A stretch of 64,000 bases of DNA from Oegoconia quadripuncta (taxonomy: Eukaryota; Arthropoda; Insecta; Lepidoptera; Autostichidae): NCBI GenBank assembly GCA_949316235.1, contig OX438759.1:10739118-10803117 (forward strand), in the 5' to 3' direction. Below, piece by piece: positions 54,143 to 64,000 of this stretch (position 1 is the stretch's first letter; each line of letters begins with the position of its first letter). Both the position numbers and the translations under genes were made by a program. Under the pieces are notes generated by a model. That model saw nothing but the letters and a program-made list of their open reading frames with translations. It was not told the origin of the DNA and ran no database searches.

Positions 54143-54362
54143 GCGGTAGACGTCCTGTGGCTAATATGACAATGCAGTTTAGTTAAGAATATTATATTAC
54201 TTTTGTATGCTTTTGTTAAATTAATCAATATGTAAAGACGCGGTTTTCTTTATTCCCATGATACCTTAAGTATGTAAAGAATTATTCCATAATAAAGTTT
54301 CTAATAAGAGAACTCTTAAAGTGAACTTTATTTAAACACTAATAAAACCTTCTTTTTTGCAG

Positions 54363-54504
54363 TATCGACGGTTGATGTGGACGCAGTACTTGGCCGGACA
54401 GCGTCATTACCGTGTGACGTGACGCCTGACTCGAACGAGGATCGAGTCTACATGGTGCTCTGGTTCAGGGCGGGAAAGGCCACCGGTGGGAAACCTATAT
54501 ACAG
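54363..54504 (+). CDS. Sidestep-family Ig protein, coding exon 2 (first Ig domain, N-terminal half)
   Basis: Acceptor TTTTTTGCAG at 54362. Exon 2 supplies TA to complete Val from exon 1, then reads [40 protein letters not shown] and GGKPIY, ending with AG of a split codon before donor GTAATA (phase 2). [11 protein letters not shown] holds the B-strand Cys and VYMVLWFR the C-strand Trp of a V-type Ig domain. The combination [12 protein letters not shown]...[10 protein letters not shown].....KPIY is the hallmark of insect Side proteins (family knowledge), normally followed by (S/R)FDVRGR. That next exon is not visible before 64000, so the gene is partial here. Codon use is more GC-rich than the flanks. 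I am confident of the Ig/Side assignment, not of the paralogue. Confidence 0.88.
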
Positions 54505-56744
54505 GTAATATTTGGGATTACATATGCAAATAGTGGAAATGGAACGCTTATAATTTCGTAGCGTCCGTCCCTAATATGTCACAGGATAGTTATATTTCTG
54601 CCATATTTGAAACCGTTAAATGATAAAATAGGATTTTAAATATCTAAATAGAGCTGATAACTAAAACATAAACTGCCGAATTGAGAACTTCCTGATTTAC
54701 TTCCTGTCCTATTTTATACACGATCCCTTAATTGTCTTTTACGACAAATACTTACGTGAAAAGACAGGTTTGCAATTATTCTACTCTGTGGAACTACATG
54801 ACACTTTTTAATACAATGAGAATTAACTCATTAACTGCTCATAAACGTTTTATCGCTACGTCGCGGAAAACGCTGTTGCACGCTACGCCATAGTGCTCAA
54901 TAATAGTCAGCACCTCAAGTTTAGTGTTAAAGCCATGAAGCTAAAAAAAAATCTCGAATGCACACATTTTTTTAGCCTCCATGGTTAAAATCATAGATTT
55001 ATTATATACTGACGTTAGATTGGCGATGCAAAAGAGAAAGAGTTTAGAATACGCGTAAGTTAGAGCACGTTAGATGATGAGACCTTTCACATACACGCTA
55101 CGGCCGGTATGGAACTCGCGATAGTCGCGATCTAAACAAATCTTGCTTTTTTTACGAAACTTCGTCAAATTATGATTTAACTGAAATCGCGCCGCGATAT
55201 TGTATGCAACTAAGGCGATTGCCAAAAATCCTGACAATAACAATAACATCGATCGATATTAAAGTCGATTTAGGGTGTAGCTATAATTATGTGGCGTATC
55301 CGATTACTATCTGACATACACACATGCACATAACATTCATACTGATGTATTGTTTTTTATCATCTCGAAGTTTATAGCCGATCTAAGGATATATCACTCA
55401 ATATATAGCAACTACGCAGCAAATATGTAGATGCTACGACAATGCTACACCGTAGGTGTTTCCGTAACATATTCTCGCAAACTTTTCTACGATGATACTC
55501 ATGGTATCGATACGATTGTGTTAACGAAATACACAAAATGTATTTTATGAAGGGTTTCTCTGAAATTTAAATCGCATTATATACTGATCCTTTGAGCTGG
55601 ATCATTATGGGAAAATCTAGAACTATGTATTAGACCTAGAAGTTTAAATAACTACTTCTTTTATGTTAGAAAGAACTGCTGAGTTCGTATTATTAAACAA
55701 AAATTGCATAGATTTTGTTAAGAATCAATCTATGAAAATATAATAGAAATATAGCTCCCGGATAGATAGAATAGGACCAACCAGTCTCTTCCAGAGAATA
55801 TCGTAATATGCGACAAAGGAATCGCAAACTTACCAGTAAAGCGGAATAATGGGCTGCAGCGTCACTGGTCGATGATCTCAAAAAATCAGCGATCGCCTAA
55901 CAGCCTTCCTAACGTGGTGATAAGAGCAAATCCTCCTATGAAAAGTGATGCAAATCACGCCGTGAGGCGTTTACCCAACATCTAGGGTATTGAGGTGTGA
56001 TGATGATAATAATATGTAACTCATTACACTATGAATCTTATTTATTGTCTTGCCATTTGTAAAGCATTTTAATTGCGACCTTTCTTTATTTAGTAAAAAA
56101 ATAAATGGAACAAATTCCTGTTGCAAGTTTTCCTAGAAAATGACTGCATAATATTTTAATAGAGTTTTACTTCGTAGTAAGGCTTTATGAGGTTTATTGG
56201 AATAGCGTTTGTAAGTTTGTTTTAAAAATAGATATATAAATTTGTTACCATAGCATTCAATATCATTCCGGCTACGACTAAAATAGTCTACATATCCGGT
56301 CAACAACATCATAATTCTATATGTTGCCGGATAAATTCCTGTTCCATAGAAAGATAGATAAACTTTTTAATTATAAATAGTGTGAAAATCGTGATCAAAA
56401 AAAAAACGATGCGGCAGCGTCCGAAATCGATTTAGCTGGTACTGAAACTTTTATATGTTGTATGTAATTTGAGACTTTTAGGTTAGTAATTTTTTATATA
56501 ATTTTAAGAGTACATGAGTTACGCAATTTATGTAAGCAATTGTTTGTCTCTGAAATAAAGAAATAACAAATAATCTTGTAACTCCAGTCACACATACACA
56601 ATAAGTTCTACCGCAATTGAAAAAAAATAGTGGAAGCGATAGTAATCGCAGAACTGGATGACCATTTAGAGACCGTAAACATTTTGGAAGCTACGCACAA
56701 ATGACTCTACTGTCTCTTCACCCCCACACACGCATCCCCCGATT
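54505..56744 (+). other. intron 2 of the Side-like gene, first part
   Basis: Intron begins GTAATATTTG. 54700-54760 contains a weak D-like string (CTTAATTGTCTTTTACGACA). Otherwise only repeat H (55755) is recognised. Confidence 0.5.
55755..55990 (+). repeat. dispersed repeat H, copy 2
   Basis: GATAGAATAGGACCAACCAG, ATCGTAATATGCGACAAAGG AATCGCAAAC, AAAATCAGCGATCGCCTAAC and GCAAATCCTCCTATGAAAAG align with 36345-36520. It ends in a GATGATGATAATA tail. Confidence 0.6.
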
Positions 56745-56922
56745 CAGTTGAAAATTGTTGGACTTCCATACTAAAGTTGGATTCAGATTGGCTTACTTTG
56801 TATGGGTAATCGAAAATTTTATTGATCGCATTCGACTATGGTTCCTTGTGAAAAGTTGTTCGTAATCAAGAGTGGAGTCACCAGTTAATGGGAATTACAC
56901 GAATTCAATTTCACCCTGTATA
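56745..56922. repeat. foldback MITE, right half
   Basis: TTGAAAATTGTTGGACTTCC, TCGACTATGGTTCCTTGTGA, AAGAGTGGAGTCACCAGTTA and TCAATTTCACCCTGTATA match the right half of 28746-29131. The left half is missing. Confidence 0.7.
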
Positions 56923-58435
56923 ATTTTTTATACTTTGTGTAACGTTATTTTAGCACTTATTCGAAACACTCTAAGTTGCTTTCGCCTAGGTTCTCTCTAA
57001 AAACATCACCTGAAAAATTCTGAAAATATTAAGCTACATTCGAAATAAGATGTAGATGAAAGAAATGTTGACAGATTTACGTTATCATTGATAGTTCTTC
57101 CTAGGACGAAGGCTCTGTTTTGCGTTAGATACATGAAACTAGAGTAAGAAATAATTACTATTACCTAATTATAGAGAACATATCTCTATTATTTTACTAG
57201 AATGTATTTACAATTTAACACAATTGCCACTATTTATTAAAAATATATTACAATTGTATTTAAAATGCAGTATCTAAATCAGAATTTTTATTTCATTTCT
57301 ACTTTTGTGGTGAGATATCTCACCCGAATAAATACCAGTCGGTAGTTTATATTCATATTCATTTATTTCTTTGTGATACACAGGTACAATAATGATGGTT
57401 AGGATATAAAATTAGCTGGATCACTGTGATCTACCAAATGGCATCCAAAAAGAAAAATAAACAATACAAGTCATAATATACATGGATTGTTAGTTTTGTT
57501 ATGTAGATAGTTAAGTTTCAGGAGCCCGGAATTATGTTTTTAAAAACAAATAAAATTATGATTTTTAATAATTTTTAATGAACGAGACATGTGCACAGAT
57601 TCGATGCGTGACAATGACTGAGGCTTAGGGCTAAATAACAAAAACGTTACTCTATCCTTATCTCGACTCTCCCATGGAGTCATGTAACCTCAACTGCTGA
57701 GCTTGCAGCTTTTAAGCTCTCACCAGCACTGTTCGTACAAGATGTGGCTGCATAACTAAGTATCACATAATTTACAACCATTACAATTTGAATGGAGATG
57801 CACTACACTCAACTTTTTACCTATGATGGATGTATTCATTACACAAACGAAATAAATTAATGAATAATTTGTTTGCTTTATAATATGTAATAGTATAATA
57901 AGCGGAGGTTATGGAACCTAGGTTCGTCTGTATGTTTTTTCTTTTATGTATGTTCATCCATATTATCGTCAATTGTTAACTTAGTTTGATGATTATTCTT
58001 ATTTTTGATAGACTTTATCACCAGGGTGGATCCATTTAAATTTCATTAATAAGATGCACTCCCGAGATAAAGAGAGGAACTTTACTGAAGTCGGGTGTTC
58101 CAACTTCGGGTGCCAATTTTTAGTGGTTCTATTATATTCACAGCTGAAGATCACCAGGCCCTTTAATTCAGACTAAATTATTAAAGCAGTACCTCAAGCT
58201 GGTTGAGCAAGATAAGCCGGCAATCTCAAGACATTAATCATTTGTTGACAAATTTATGTATTTCCAACTGTACCGCTGGACGGCTGCGTCCGGTTAATGA
58301 ACAGTACTAGCACTGATTTATACACTAATACATATACATAGAGTTAACAGAATGAGAGTCTAAGTTATAATCATACAGATCGGAAAAAGATGATGGATTT
58401 GATAACTTCTACATCACGACTTCATTAAAGACGTT
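56923..58435. other. intron 2, no recognised element
   Basis: A+T-rich spacer without a supported feature. Confidence 0.4.
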
Positions 58436-58600
58436 TGTTGGTGTCTTTTGTAAACGCTTTATTGTACAAAAGGAAATAAATACAAAACAAAAATAATTTA
58501 ATCTATATACACACGAACGTATTTAATATTAATTAAAATAAAAACGACTAAAAAGTATGAAGTAAAAATAGAATACCTAAAACAAAAAAATATTAAGGTT
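58436..58600 (-). mobile_element. CR1-like LINE 3' tail
   Basis: TTTGTAAACGCTTTATTGTA CAAAAGGAAATAAATACAAA is the reverse of the TTGTACAATAAAGCGTTTAC end seen at 51.44 kb. The adjoining ~120 bp is A-rich 3'UTR-like. Confidence 0.6.
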
Positions 58601-58849
58601 CAAATTTTATCCGACGTCCAAAACAGAGGTTATCAATCCTACTGTGTATTTTCTTTTATGCCTGTTCCACGAAATCTCCAACATTAAAAAATATTTATCG
58701 AAGGCTGCGCCAATATATAACAGTGATTATAACGTAGATTGATTTACTTTTAACGGTAGCGCCGACTTCGAAATATATTTTTTAATATACTAAAAATATT
58801 AATAATTACGACAGTGACCATAGAAAAACCTACTATAAACGTCAAACTT

Positions 58850-59037
58850 CAAACTTCAAATTTCCAAGCATTTATTTCAACGTAAGTTACATGATATCAT
58901 TTGTTGAATGTCAATTTAAATCTATTGAAAATAAAAGCATTTTTCGGTCAGTCAGTATGTCCAAGCTACCACCGCTTCGGAAAGGGACATCATCTGTGGG
59001 AAAAAAAGCGGCGCAAGAAACCCACAGGATCATTTTT
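58850..59037 (+). mobile_element. dispersed repeat G
   Basis: CATTTATTTCAACGTAAGTT ACATGATATCATTTGTTGAA TGTCAATTTAAATCTATTGA, GTCCAAGCTACCACCGCTTC GGAAAGGGACATCATCTGTG and GCGGCGCAAGAAACCCACAG. It is the opposite orientation of the copies at 14.3 and 36.7 kb. Confidence 0.6.
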
Positions 59038-60015
59038 AATATATATATATACCGATTATGTCTCTCTAAGTGTCTCCTTTCATCTACAAAAAAGTCACAC
59101 GAATCAACCGCCGAATCCCTGAGTAATCGATTCCAATACAATAAGAATTAAAAAAACACACACGGCCGAACTGAAAACCTCGTCTTTCTTGAAGTCGGTC
59201 AAAAATAACTGATTTAGAGATTTGAATGTTACAGTAAAATTATTTTACACATTGTAGACCGATTAAAGAGATTTATTGAAGTCGGTAGTTTTTCTTTTTC
59301 GCTTTTTAGTATGTTGGTGTGCTTGCCACTCTCCCTAATTATTTTCATTTTTAAATGTGTAGTTGTACACCAGCTCGAGCGGATGATCTTCGACTTATCA
59401 TTATTAATCAGATCCATATCCTCTATACATACAAACCCAAAATTTATATAGTCTCCGCGAAAACTACACAATTGTCAAAATTGATCCACTATCGATGAAA
59501 ATATCGGTAAACATACATTAAAAAATACAAACAGACGGGAAATAGACCTAATCCTTTTTTAAAGTCATCCAAAATTTTAGTTCTTCCTCACATACAAAAA
59601 ATTTCGAATATTTAAGTAATATTTTCTATGATTGAACACAGTAAGCATACTTTTTCTCGTTTATCTCTAACTCGGATCAACAATGGGGTACTGGCTGAAC
59701 GTGCCCCTAAAAGTTGATTTTGTTTGCTGTATGTACTTCGACATCAAAGTTACTTAATTAACGAAAAAATGGAGAAAGTAAAAAGGTTTTACATTGCAGA
59801 GAAAGTTTTATATGAGTGTCCGCCGGTAAAGTTCCACATATAGCGTCACTCATAATTTCAAACAAATCATAGTAAAATAAATATGTTATTACTTTTTTAG
59901 ACTTTTCTTTTAAATTTATGTTGCATAAAGTTGAACTGTAACTGTATTTGGTTAATTTCTTTAATACATATTAACACCACTCTTATTGCGTATGGGGTGC
60001 TGTGTGCCTGTGTCA
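59038..60015. other. intron 2, no recognised element
   Basis: A+T-rich with short frames on both strands and no motif. Confidence 0.4.
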
Positions 60016-60180
60016 TTATTGGGCTCGACGGTTGCTCCCAAGCTTCTGGAGATTCCATGGAGGTGAAATGTGGCATGTATGGACACAATTGGCATCCCAC
60101 ATTAAAGCCTCACGAAGAAATCTAGCACATACCGTCCAGTCTTCGCCGTCGGCCTGTAAATTATCATTCCGTTCAAGAAC
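60016..60180 (-). mobile_element. LINE polyprotein fragment
   Basis: Minus frame: RPTVLERNDNLQADGEDWTV, CARFLREALMWDANCVHTCH then ISPPWNLQKLGSNRRAQ. L.WDATCVDT(L/F)A.S...... is known from LINE polyproteins upstream of the GPW...QRGNA.S domain seen at 17.3 kb. Similarity is moderate and the copy is short. Confidence 0.45.
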
Positions 60181-60199
60181 AGTAGGTCTTCTGAACTGA

Positions 60200-60446
60200 C
60201 GACCGATAGGTGTAGTGGACAATCCTATCTGTGAAACCAACGGTTGCGGGTTCAAATCCCGTGAGGGGTAAATGTTTGTGTAATGAATACGAACATTTAT
60301 TCCCGAGTCATGAATGTTTATATGAATATTTATTTATGTTTATTAATATTTACTAATGTTTATCCTTTATCGGGTATTCATAGTACAATTTGCTTAGTTT
60401 AGGACTAGATGATAGGTGTAACTGTCCGAAATATTTTTTTTTTAAG
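60200..60446 (+). mobile_element. SINE family A, near full length
   Basis: CGACCGATAGGTGTAGTGGA, ACGGTTGCGGGTTCAAATCC CGTGAGGGGTAAATG, GAATACGAACATTTATTCCC GAGTCATGAATG and TAGTTTAGGACTAGATGATA GGTGTAACTGTCCGAAATAT, then a T-run. It is probably the youngest-looking A copy. Confidence 0.85.
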
Positions 60447-61384
60447 TAACGGAATCTTGCCCCATTTACGCTTCAGTTTCTATCAATATTGTAACACCAT
60501 TAGGTTGACCTTCATTTATAAATTATTTCATTAGACAGTGATAGTTAGTTCATCTAATTGCCGTCTCCTTTCGCCAAATATTATTTAATTCTATAAATAT
60601 TTTTTCTATTAATTTCATGTTTTTAAATTATAAGAGAGAAAATAGTTTTTTCGATAATAAATAGTCTACTTTTGCACGGAGCACGCGAAACGACATTCGA
60701 AATTCAAAACAAATACGGAATTGTCTAAAGTATAACTTTAATAATTTTCAACTGTTTTGACAACAAAGGTCAAAATAATACAGACCTCTGACCCATGATG
60801 ATGCAGCTTTCGTAATATTCAAAAAGTTCTAAATGCCACTTCCTAGGAAATAGAGGAAAACTTAAACTGTTTTGATGATTTCAAAGTAATTATAAGCTGC
60901 GTGGATCATGATTAGGTTGGTTTGACCGTACCGTACGTTAACAGAGGCACAAGATCAGCAGATAATAGCGTCATGGCTCTAATCAGTCCTAGCATGGGTA
61001 TTTTGAATGTTGAATTCACTGATCTGGGCTGTCATAACCGAATCTTATGCATAATACACGTACCTTCACTAATTTAGACCATTTGTCGAAGGCTCGCACT
61101 TAATATGTACTCTTCTTCGTAGTGAGTCGATAGCAAATACATCAAATTTTTGAGGGCCAGACGCGGCCACGCGTGCAACATTGTCCGTGGCATTGTAGAG
61201 GTCCTGTCGCGTTCAAGTATCGGGATACGCAGGGCAGCAATATGTATTTATATACATACGTACGTCAGGACTGTTTCCTGTAGTGGTACGCAGAAACCAT
61301 AGACTTCCACTTGCTACGATCATGACTTACTAACATACCAATTTTACTTCATTCACCCTCTTAAACTTGTTCATACATGCTCAT
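60447..61384. other. intron 2, no recognised element
   Basis: 61150-61210 is GC-richer (GCCAGACGCGGCCACGCGTG) without identity. The remainder is A+T-rich. Confidence 0.35.
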
Positions 61385-61828
61385 CGGTTTAGGGTACTCT
61401 TGACGCGGGTTTTTTTAAGACGTCTCCGATTTGATCATAGTACGTTTATTTCGCATATTACGAATTACGCTTCGTATATCTAATTCTTTAGTGTTCTCTC
61501 CACTGTCCAAACCATCTAAGCATACCTTTTTAAACATTTGTCTCTATGTCTTCTTTCAAACCATATTACGCCTTAATTACACTATTTCTTATTCTATCTT
61601 TCAAAGTTCTTCCGTCTTCTGCTTTCCTTCCTTCCTCCTTATTCTTCTTTCACAATTCGCAATTATTTCTATAGTAAATCAGTGTTGGAATTAGCACTGC
61701 CCTATGAACGGCAAGACAAGTCTTGTTGGACACCTTCTGGCTTCTCATAAAGATATGCTGCGCTCCATGCACCTCTTTCAGGCTTTCACTCTTCTTTCGA
61801 TGTCGTTCCCACACCTTTCACCCATTGT
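61385..61828 (-). mobile_element. non-LTR LINE pol, downstream part (interrupted copy)
   Basis: Minus strand: DIERRVKA, then with frameshifts SQKVSNKTCLAVHRAVLIPT, DRIRNSVIKA, YGLKEDIETNV and KGMLRWFGQW. This matches the post-RT region of a widespread moth LINE (canonical KVSNKARLAVHRGVLVPTL ... LSDRIRNSVIRE.CG.KEDVV..IEKGMLRWFGHVERM). It continues upstream, across the GC-rich insert, at 63219. Confidence 0.75.
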
Positions 61829-63218
61829 AATCACCGTACCCTTTTTTTTTTTTTTTTTTTTTTACCAGGAGAAACGCTCATGCTTATCCGCCCTCCTCGG
61901 GGGAGGGGGGCGGATTATGTTGGACTTCGGCAGAAGGCCGACCTACCAACTAAAAACTCCTGGGTGTTCCCTCGCGCGCAAATGTGCGGCGTGGCCACGG
62001 GTACCAGCTCGGTATTCGTCCGCAGCCACGCCAGCGCGATGCCCGTCGCCAGAGCAACGGCGGCGGCGGGCCCTCCTCTGGGCTGGAGCAGGGAGGAATC
62101 GCCTGGTCCAGCCACCTCTAGAAGGCGCGCGGAAACACCGCGCGCGCCTTCTCGCGGGGCCTATGTGTGGGCGGTGATCCCCCCGGATCGCCACCAAGGC
62201 CCCGCAGGGTAGGGGGGCAGAGGATCGCCTATCATTAAAGATAAGCTCTCCTCCGTGCCCCCCATGCGGCTGCATCTCCCCTCGCTCTGCGAGTGACCTC
62301 GCAGAGAGAGAGGACCGCTTTCCACGGCCTCTCCTTGGCGTCCGCAGCTCGAACCTGGCTGCGGCCGGCAAAGAGTGGCCGTCCCGCACGGCTACGACCT
62401 CTCAACAGAGAGGTCGTCCCCTACCATAGCGGCCTGCAACAGCGGGAGGCCCGGAGAGGAGGCGGGGGAACACCGCCCCTCCAAACCCTCCCGCCGTCTC
62501 CCCCTGCGAACAGAGGGAGAGGGCCGCTTCCCACGACCTCTCGTCGACGGCCGCAGCCTTAGCTGCAGTCGTCAAGGAGAGGTCGCCCAAGTGCTCCACG
62601 GCGTCCCCTGCCCAGATGGGCATTCCTCAGGGAGCGCCGCTTCCTCGCCGCAGCCCGCTGTGGTGGAATATGCCCTCCACCTTCCCTCGTCGCTCCACTC
62701 CCGAAAACGAATTTTCGGAAGTAGAGCGACGTGGGCATTCGGCGCCGAGGCGGGCCTCGGAGCCGAAACTTGGGCTGGTTTTTTATAGAGGTTTTCCTTC
62801 CTCGCGGTCAGGGCGGTTAAGCCAAGACCCTCGGTCCCGGACTGCAGCTGAAAGCCGCAGTCCCGGATTACGTGCCCGGCGGTGGCAAGGGGTAGGAAGT
62901 TCCCCCCCCCCCCCCCCCAGGAAGTCCCTCCTCCCCACGCCTGCTCGGCGACAGTGCGAGTGCACACCGAGCCCACCCTTACTCCCCCACTAGGAGGGGA
63001 GCGTCTCCTGCTCCATCCGCAGTGCCCTCTGCTAAACCAGAGGGACACGCGGAGGAGCCCACCCCGTCAGACTATTAGCCATCGGTCAACAAGAACCCTT
63101 AAATGCCCAGGGTGCACCGGCCCAACGACTACCGTTCCCCCCAGGCGTATCCAGGGGGACAAGTAGCCATCAGGCACACGAGGAGGTTGTCTGACATCGC
63201 ACCCCAATCACCGTACCC
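61829..63218 (-). mobile_element. R1/TRAS-like GC-rich non-LTR element with 13-bp TSD
   Basis: AATCACCGTACCC at 61829-61841 is repeated exactly at 63206-63218. The insert (61842-63205, 1,364 bp) has a 22-base T-run at its left end, so it lies on the minus strand with a poly(A) tail. It is strikingly GC-rich. Coding remnants include AKERPWKAVLSLCEVTRRAR and ERSWEAALSLCSQ, resembling the C-terminus of R1-clade pols (W.AV..FCE.V...KE..ER). 62295-62347 and 62504-62556 are about 83% alike (internal duplication). A C17 run lies at 62902-62918. Insertion is just before TAACCTAACCTAACCTA, between C and T of CCTAA, the cleavage step reported for the telomere-specific TRAS1 endonuclease. TRAS membership is an inference. 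Confidence 0.7.
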
Positions 63219-63236
63219 TAACCTAACCTAACCTAC
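63216..63236. repeat. short interstitial telomere-like tract (CCTAA)n
   Basis: CCCTAACCTAACCTAACCTA is about 3.8 units of the insect telomere repeat (TTAGG on the minus strand). It sits where the interrupted LINE should encode EFVYLG. Confidence 0.85.
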
Positions 63237-63470
63237 AACTCTTGAACTTGCTCCACTTTTTCGCCATCTATCCAAATACTGCAATCCGTCAAACATTCAC
63301 CTCTGTCAAATATCATAATTTTCGTTTTATTCACATTGACTTTCATTCCCTTTTTTCTTTAAAATCTGTATGCATAAATGTTACCATCTCCCGTAACTCC
63401 TCTTGTGACGATACCAGAATTATTTCGTCATCGCCATAGAGCGGACATTTGTAGAGTAACCCATTCAATC
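63219..63470 (-). mobile_element. non-LTR LINE pol, RT palm/thumb part of the interrupted copy
   Basis: Minus strand: LYGDDEIILVSSQEELREMV then TFMHTDFKEK, a one-base frameshift, KGMKVNVNKTKIMIFDRGEC and SIWIDGEKVEQVQEL. YGDDE replaces the usual YADD catalytic motif. With 61385-61828 it forms one element split by the GC-rich insertion. Confidence 0.8.
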
Positions 63471-64000
63471 TCAATCCACATGTGTTTAATTTAAAGGTAT
63501 ATTTTGTTTGTTTGATATATTTCTAACTACGCTTATCTCCAAAGAAAGAGAAGAGCTCGTAGTAATTACTACTAATACTAAAACAAAAGCCACTCATAAG
63601 AAACACACATGAATGAATCATGAAAAGAAAATCAGACGGAACAAAGGAATATATTCTTTTAGGGATTATGTTACACGGTGTAGCAAATAACATCCGCACT
63701 AATACCGAAGTAAATATGAAATATGGCAGTGTATTTGGCAGAAATGGGGGATTGATTATACGCAGGCGGATCTCACGATCCGTGGCTGGGAGACACCGGC
63801 CGTCCGTCCAAGCAAGGTACTATACATTACGTATTTTTGAAGAATGAATTTTATTTGTAATTCTTTTATTATTAAACCGCTTGGTAGTTTTAATATTATG
63901 AGTGTAAAAAAAAAGTATAGAATTTAAAATAAATGTTTTACTCAAAATTTCTTTAATCCTCAATCCTCAAGCATTTAAATCTTAAAATTATTGAATGTCA
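63471..64000. other. intron 2 or beyond, no recognised element
   Basis: A 75-codon + frame at 63620-63847 (GRNGGLIIRRRISRSVAGRH) has no recognised domain and lacks clean splice edges. The rest is A+T-rich. Confidence 0.35.

Larger units (their letters stand above)
45694..54362 (+). other. intron 1 of the Side-like gene
   Basis: 8,669 bp from donor GTAAGC to acceptor TTCTTTTTTGCAG. It holds several mobile-element remnants (listed separately) but also two long repeat-free blocks (46.6-47.5 and 49.7-50.55 kb). Confidence 0.75.

Noticed and set aside
58891..59151. 86-codon ORF
   Set aside because: It lies in dispersed repeat G. The homologous copies at 14.3 and 36.7 kb are broken in this frame.
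59931..60125. A secreted neuropeptide-like ORF (CGMYGHNWHP after a hydrophobic start)
   Set aside because: The opposite strand of the same DNA reads as a LINE polyprotein fragment (LREALMWDANCVHT), which explains the mixed composition better. There are no cleavage or amidation sites.
61704..63166. Several long ORFs on both strands (for example 157 and 158 codons)
   Set aside because: GC-rich DNA has few stop codons. The frames overlap on opposite strands within a decayed retroelement and a homopolymer run, and only short pol-like peptides are credible.

Overview
The window looks like nuclear DNA from a moth or butterfly (Lepidoptera). It is A+T rich and almost free of long reading frames. 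It is packed with short, decayed copies of the SINE, LINE and foldback families typical of that order, and it contains a short (TTAGG)n/(CCTAA)n telomere-type tract. The organism call rests on recognised repeat families and composition, not on a database search.

Only one host protein-coding gene is supported, on the + strand. A first coding exon (45603-45693, start codon plus signal peptide) joins in matching phase, across an 8.7 kb intron, to an exon at 54363-54504 that encodes the start of a V-type immunoglobulin domain. Its sequence strongly resembles the insect Sidestep (Side) family of cell-surface guidance receptors and ligands. The gene continues beyond the right edge. A candidate distal promoter with a non-coding first exon (initiator plus DPE plus a GTAAGT donor) lies at about 24.5 kb and could serve this gene. 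Everything from there to 45.4 kb would then be a 5'UTR intron, and everything after 54505 is intron 2.

The rest is a mobile-element landscape. From 0 to 24 kb it is dense. There are RTE-like LINE 3' ends on both strands, a LINE with an uninterrupted reverse transcriptase frame at 7.26-8.77 kb, and three tRNA-headed SINE families. I call these A (head TGTTTGGTGTAGTGGTTA), B (head TGGCTCAGCGGTTAAGACG) and C (tail TGTGATTGAGGTCAAGT then GTGCAT and A-run). There is also a dispersed repeat D (core GGCGATGGGCT, often with a TATG tail), a 5S-rRNA-like SINE, and foldback MITEs. Several copies are nested. The 7.15-8.89 kb region is three levels deep (LINE in MITE in SINE C), and a 61-bp LINE tail with a TSD sits in an RTE copy at 1.18 kb.

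Between 29.8 and 31.4 kb is an unusual cluster of inverted repeats. It includes two perfect back-to-back hairpins and a 634-bp structure with 233-bp arms that differ at only three positions. From 45 to 61 kb the Side-like gene region has long repeat-poor stretches that may hold regulatory DNA. At 61.8-63.2 kb a very GC-rich, poly(A)-tailed non-LTR element of R1/TRAS type sits, flanked by a perfect 13-bp duplication, exactly at the C|T step of a (CCTAA)n tract, inside an older LINE copy.

I found no CRISPR array, no functional tRNA or rRNA gene, no bacterial-type operon, and no convincing novel protein system. The most interesting signals are the long palindrome cluster, the TRAS-like insertion at an internal telomere-like tract, the nested insertions that leave readable empty-site paralogues, and the candidate remote promoter of the Side-like gene.
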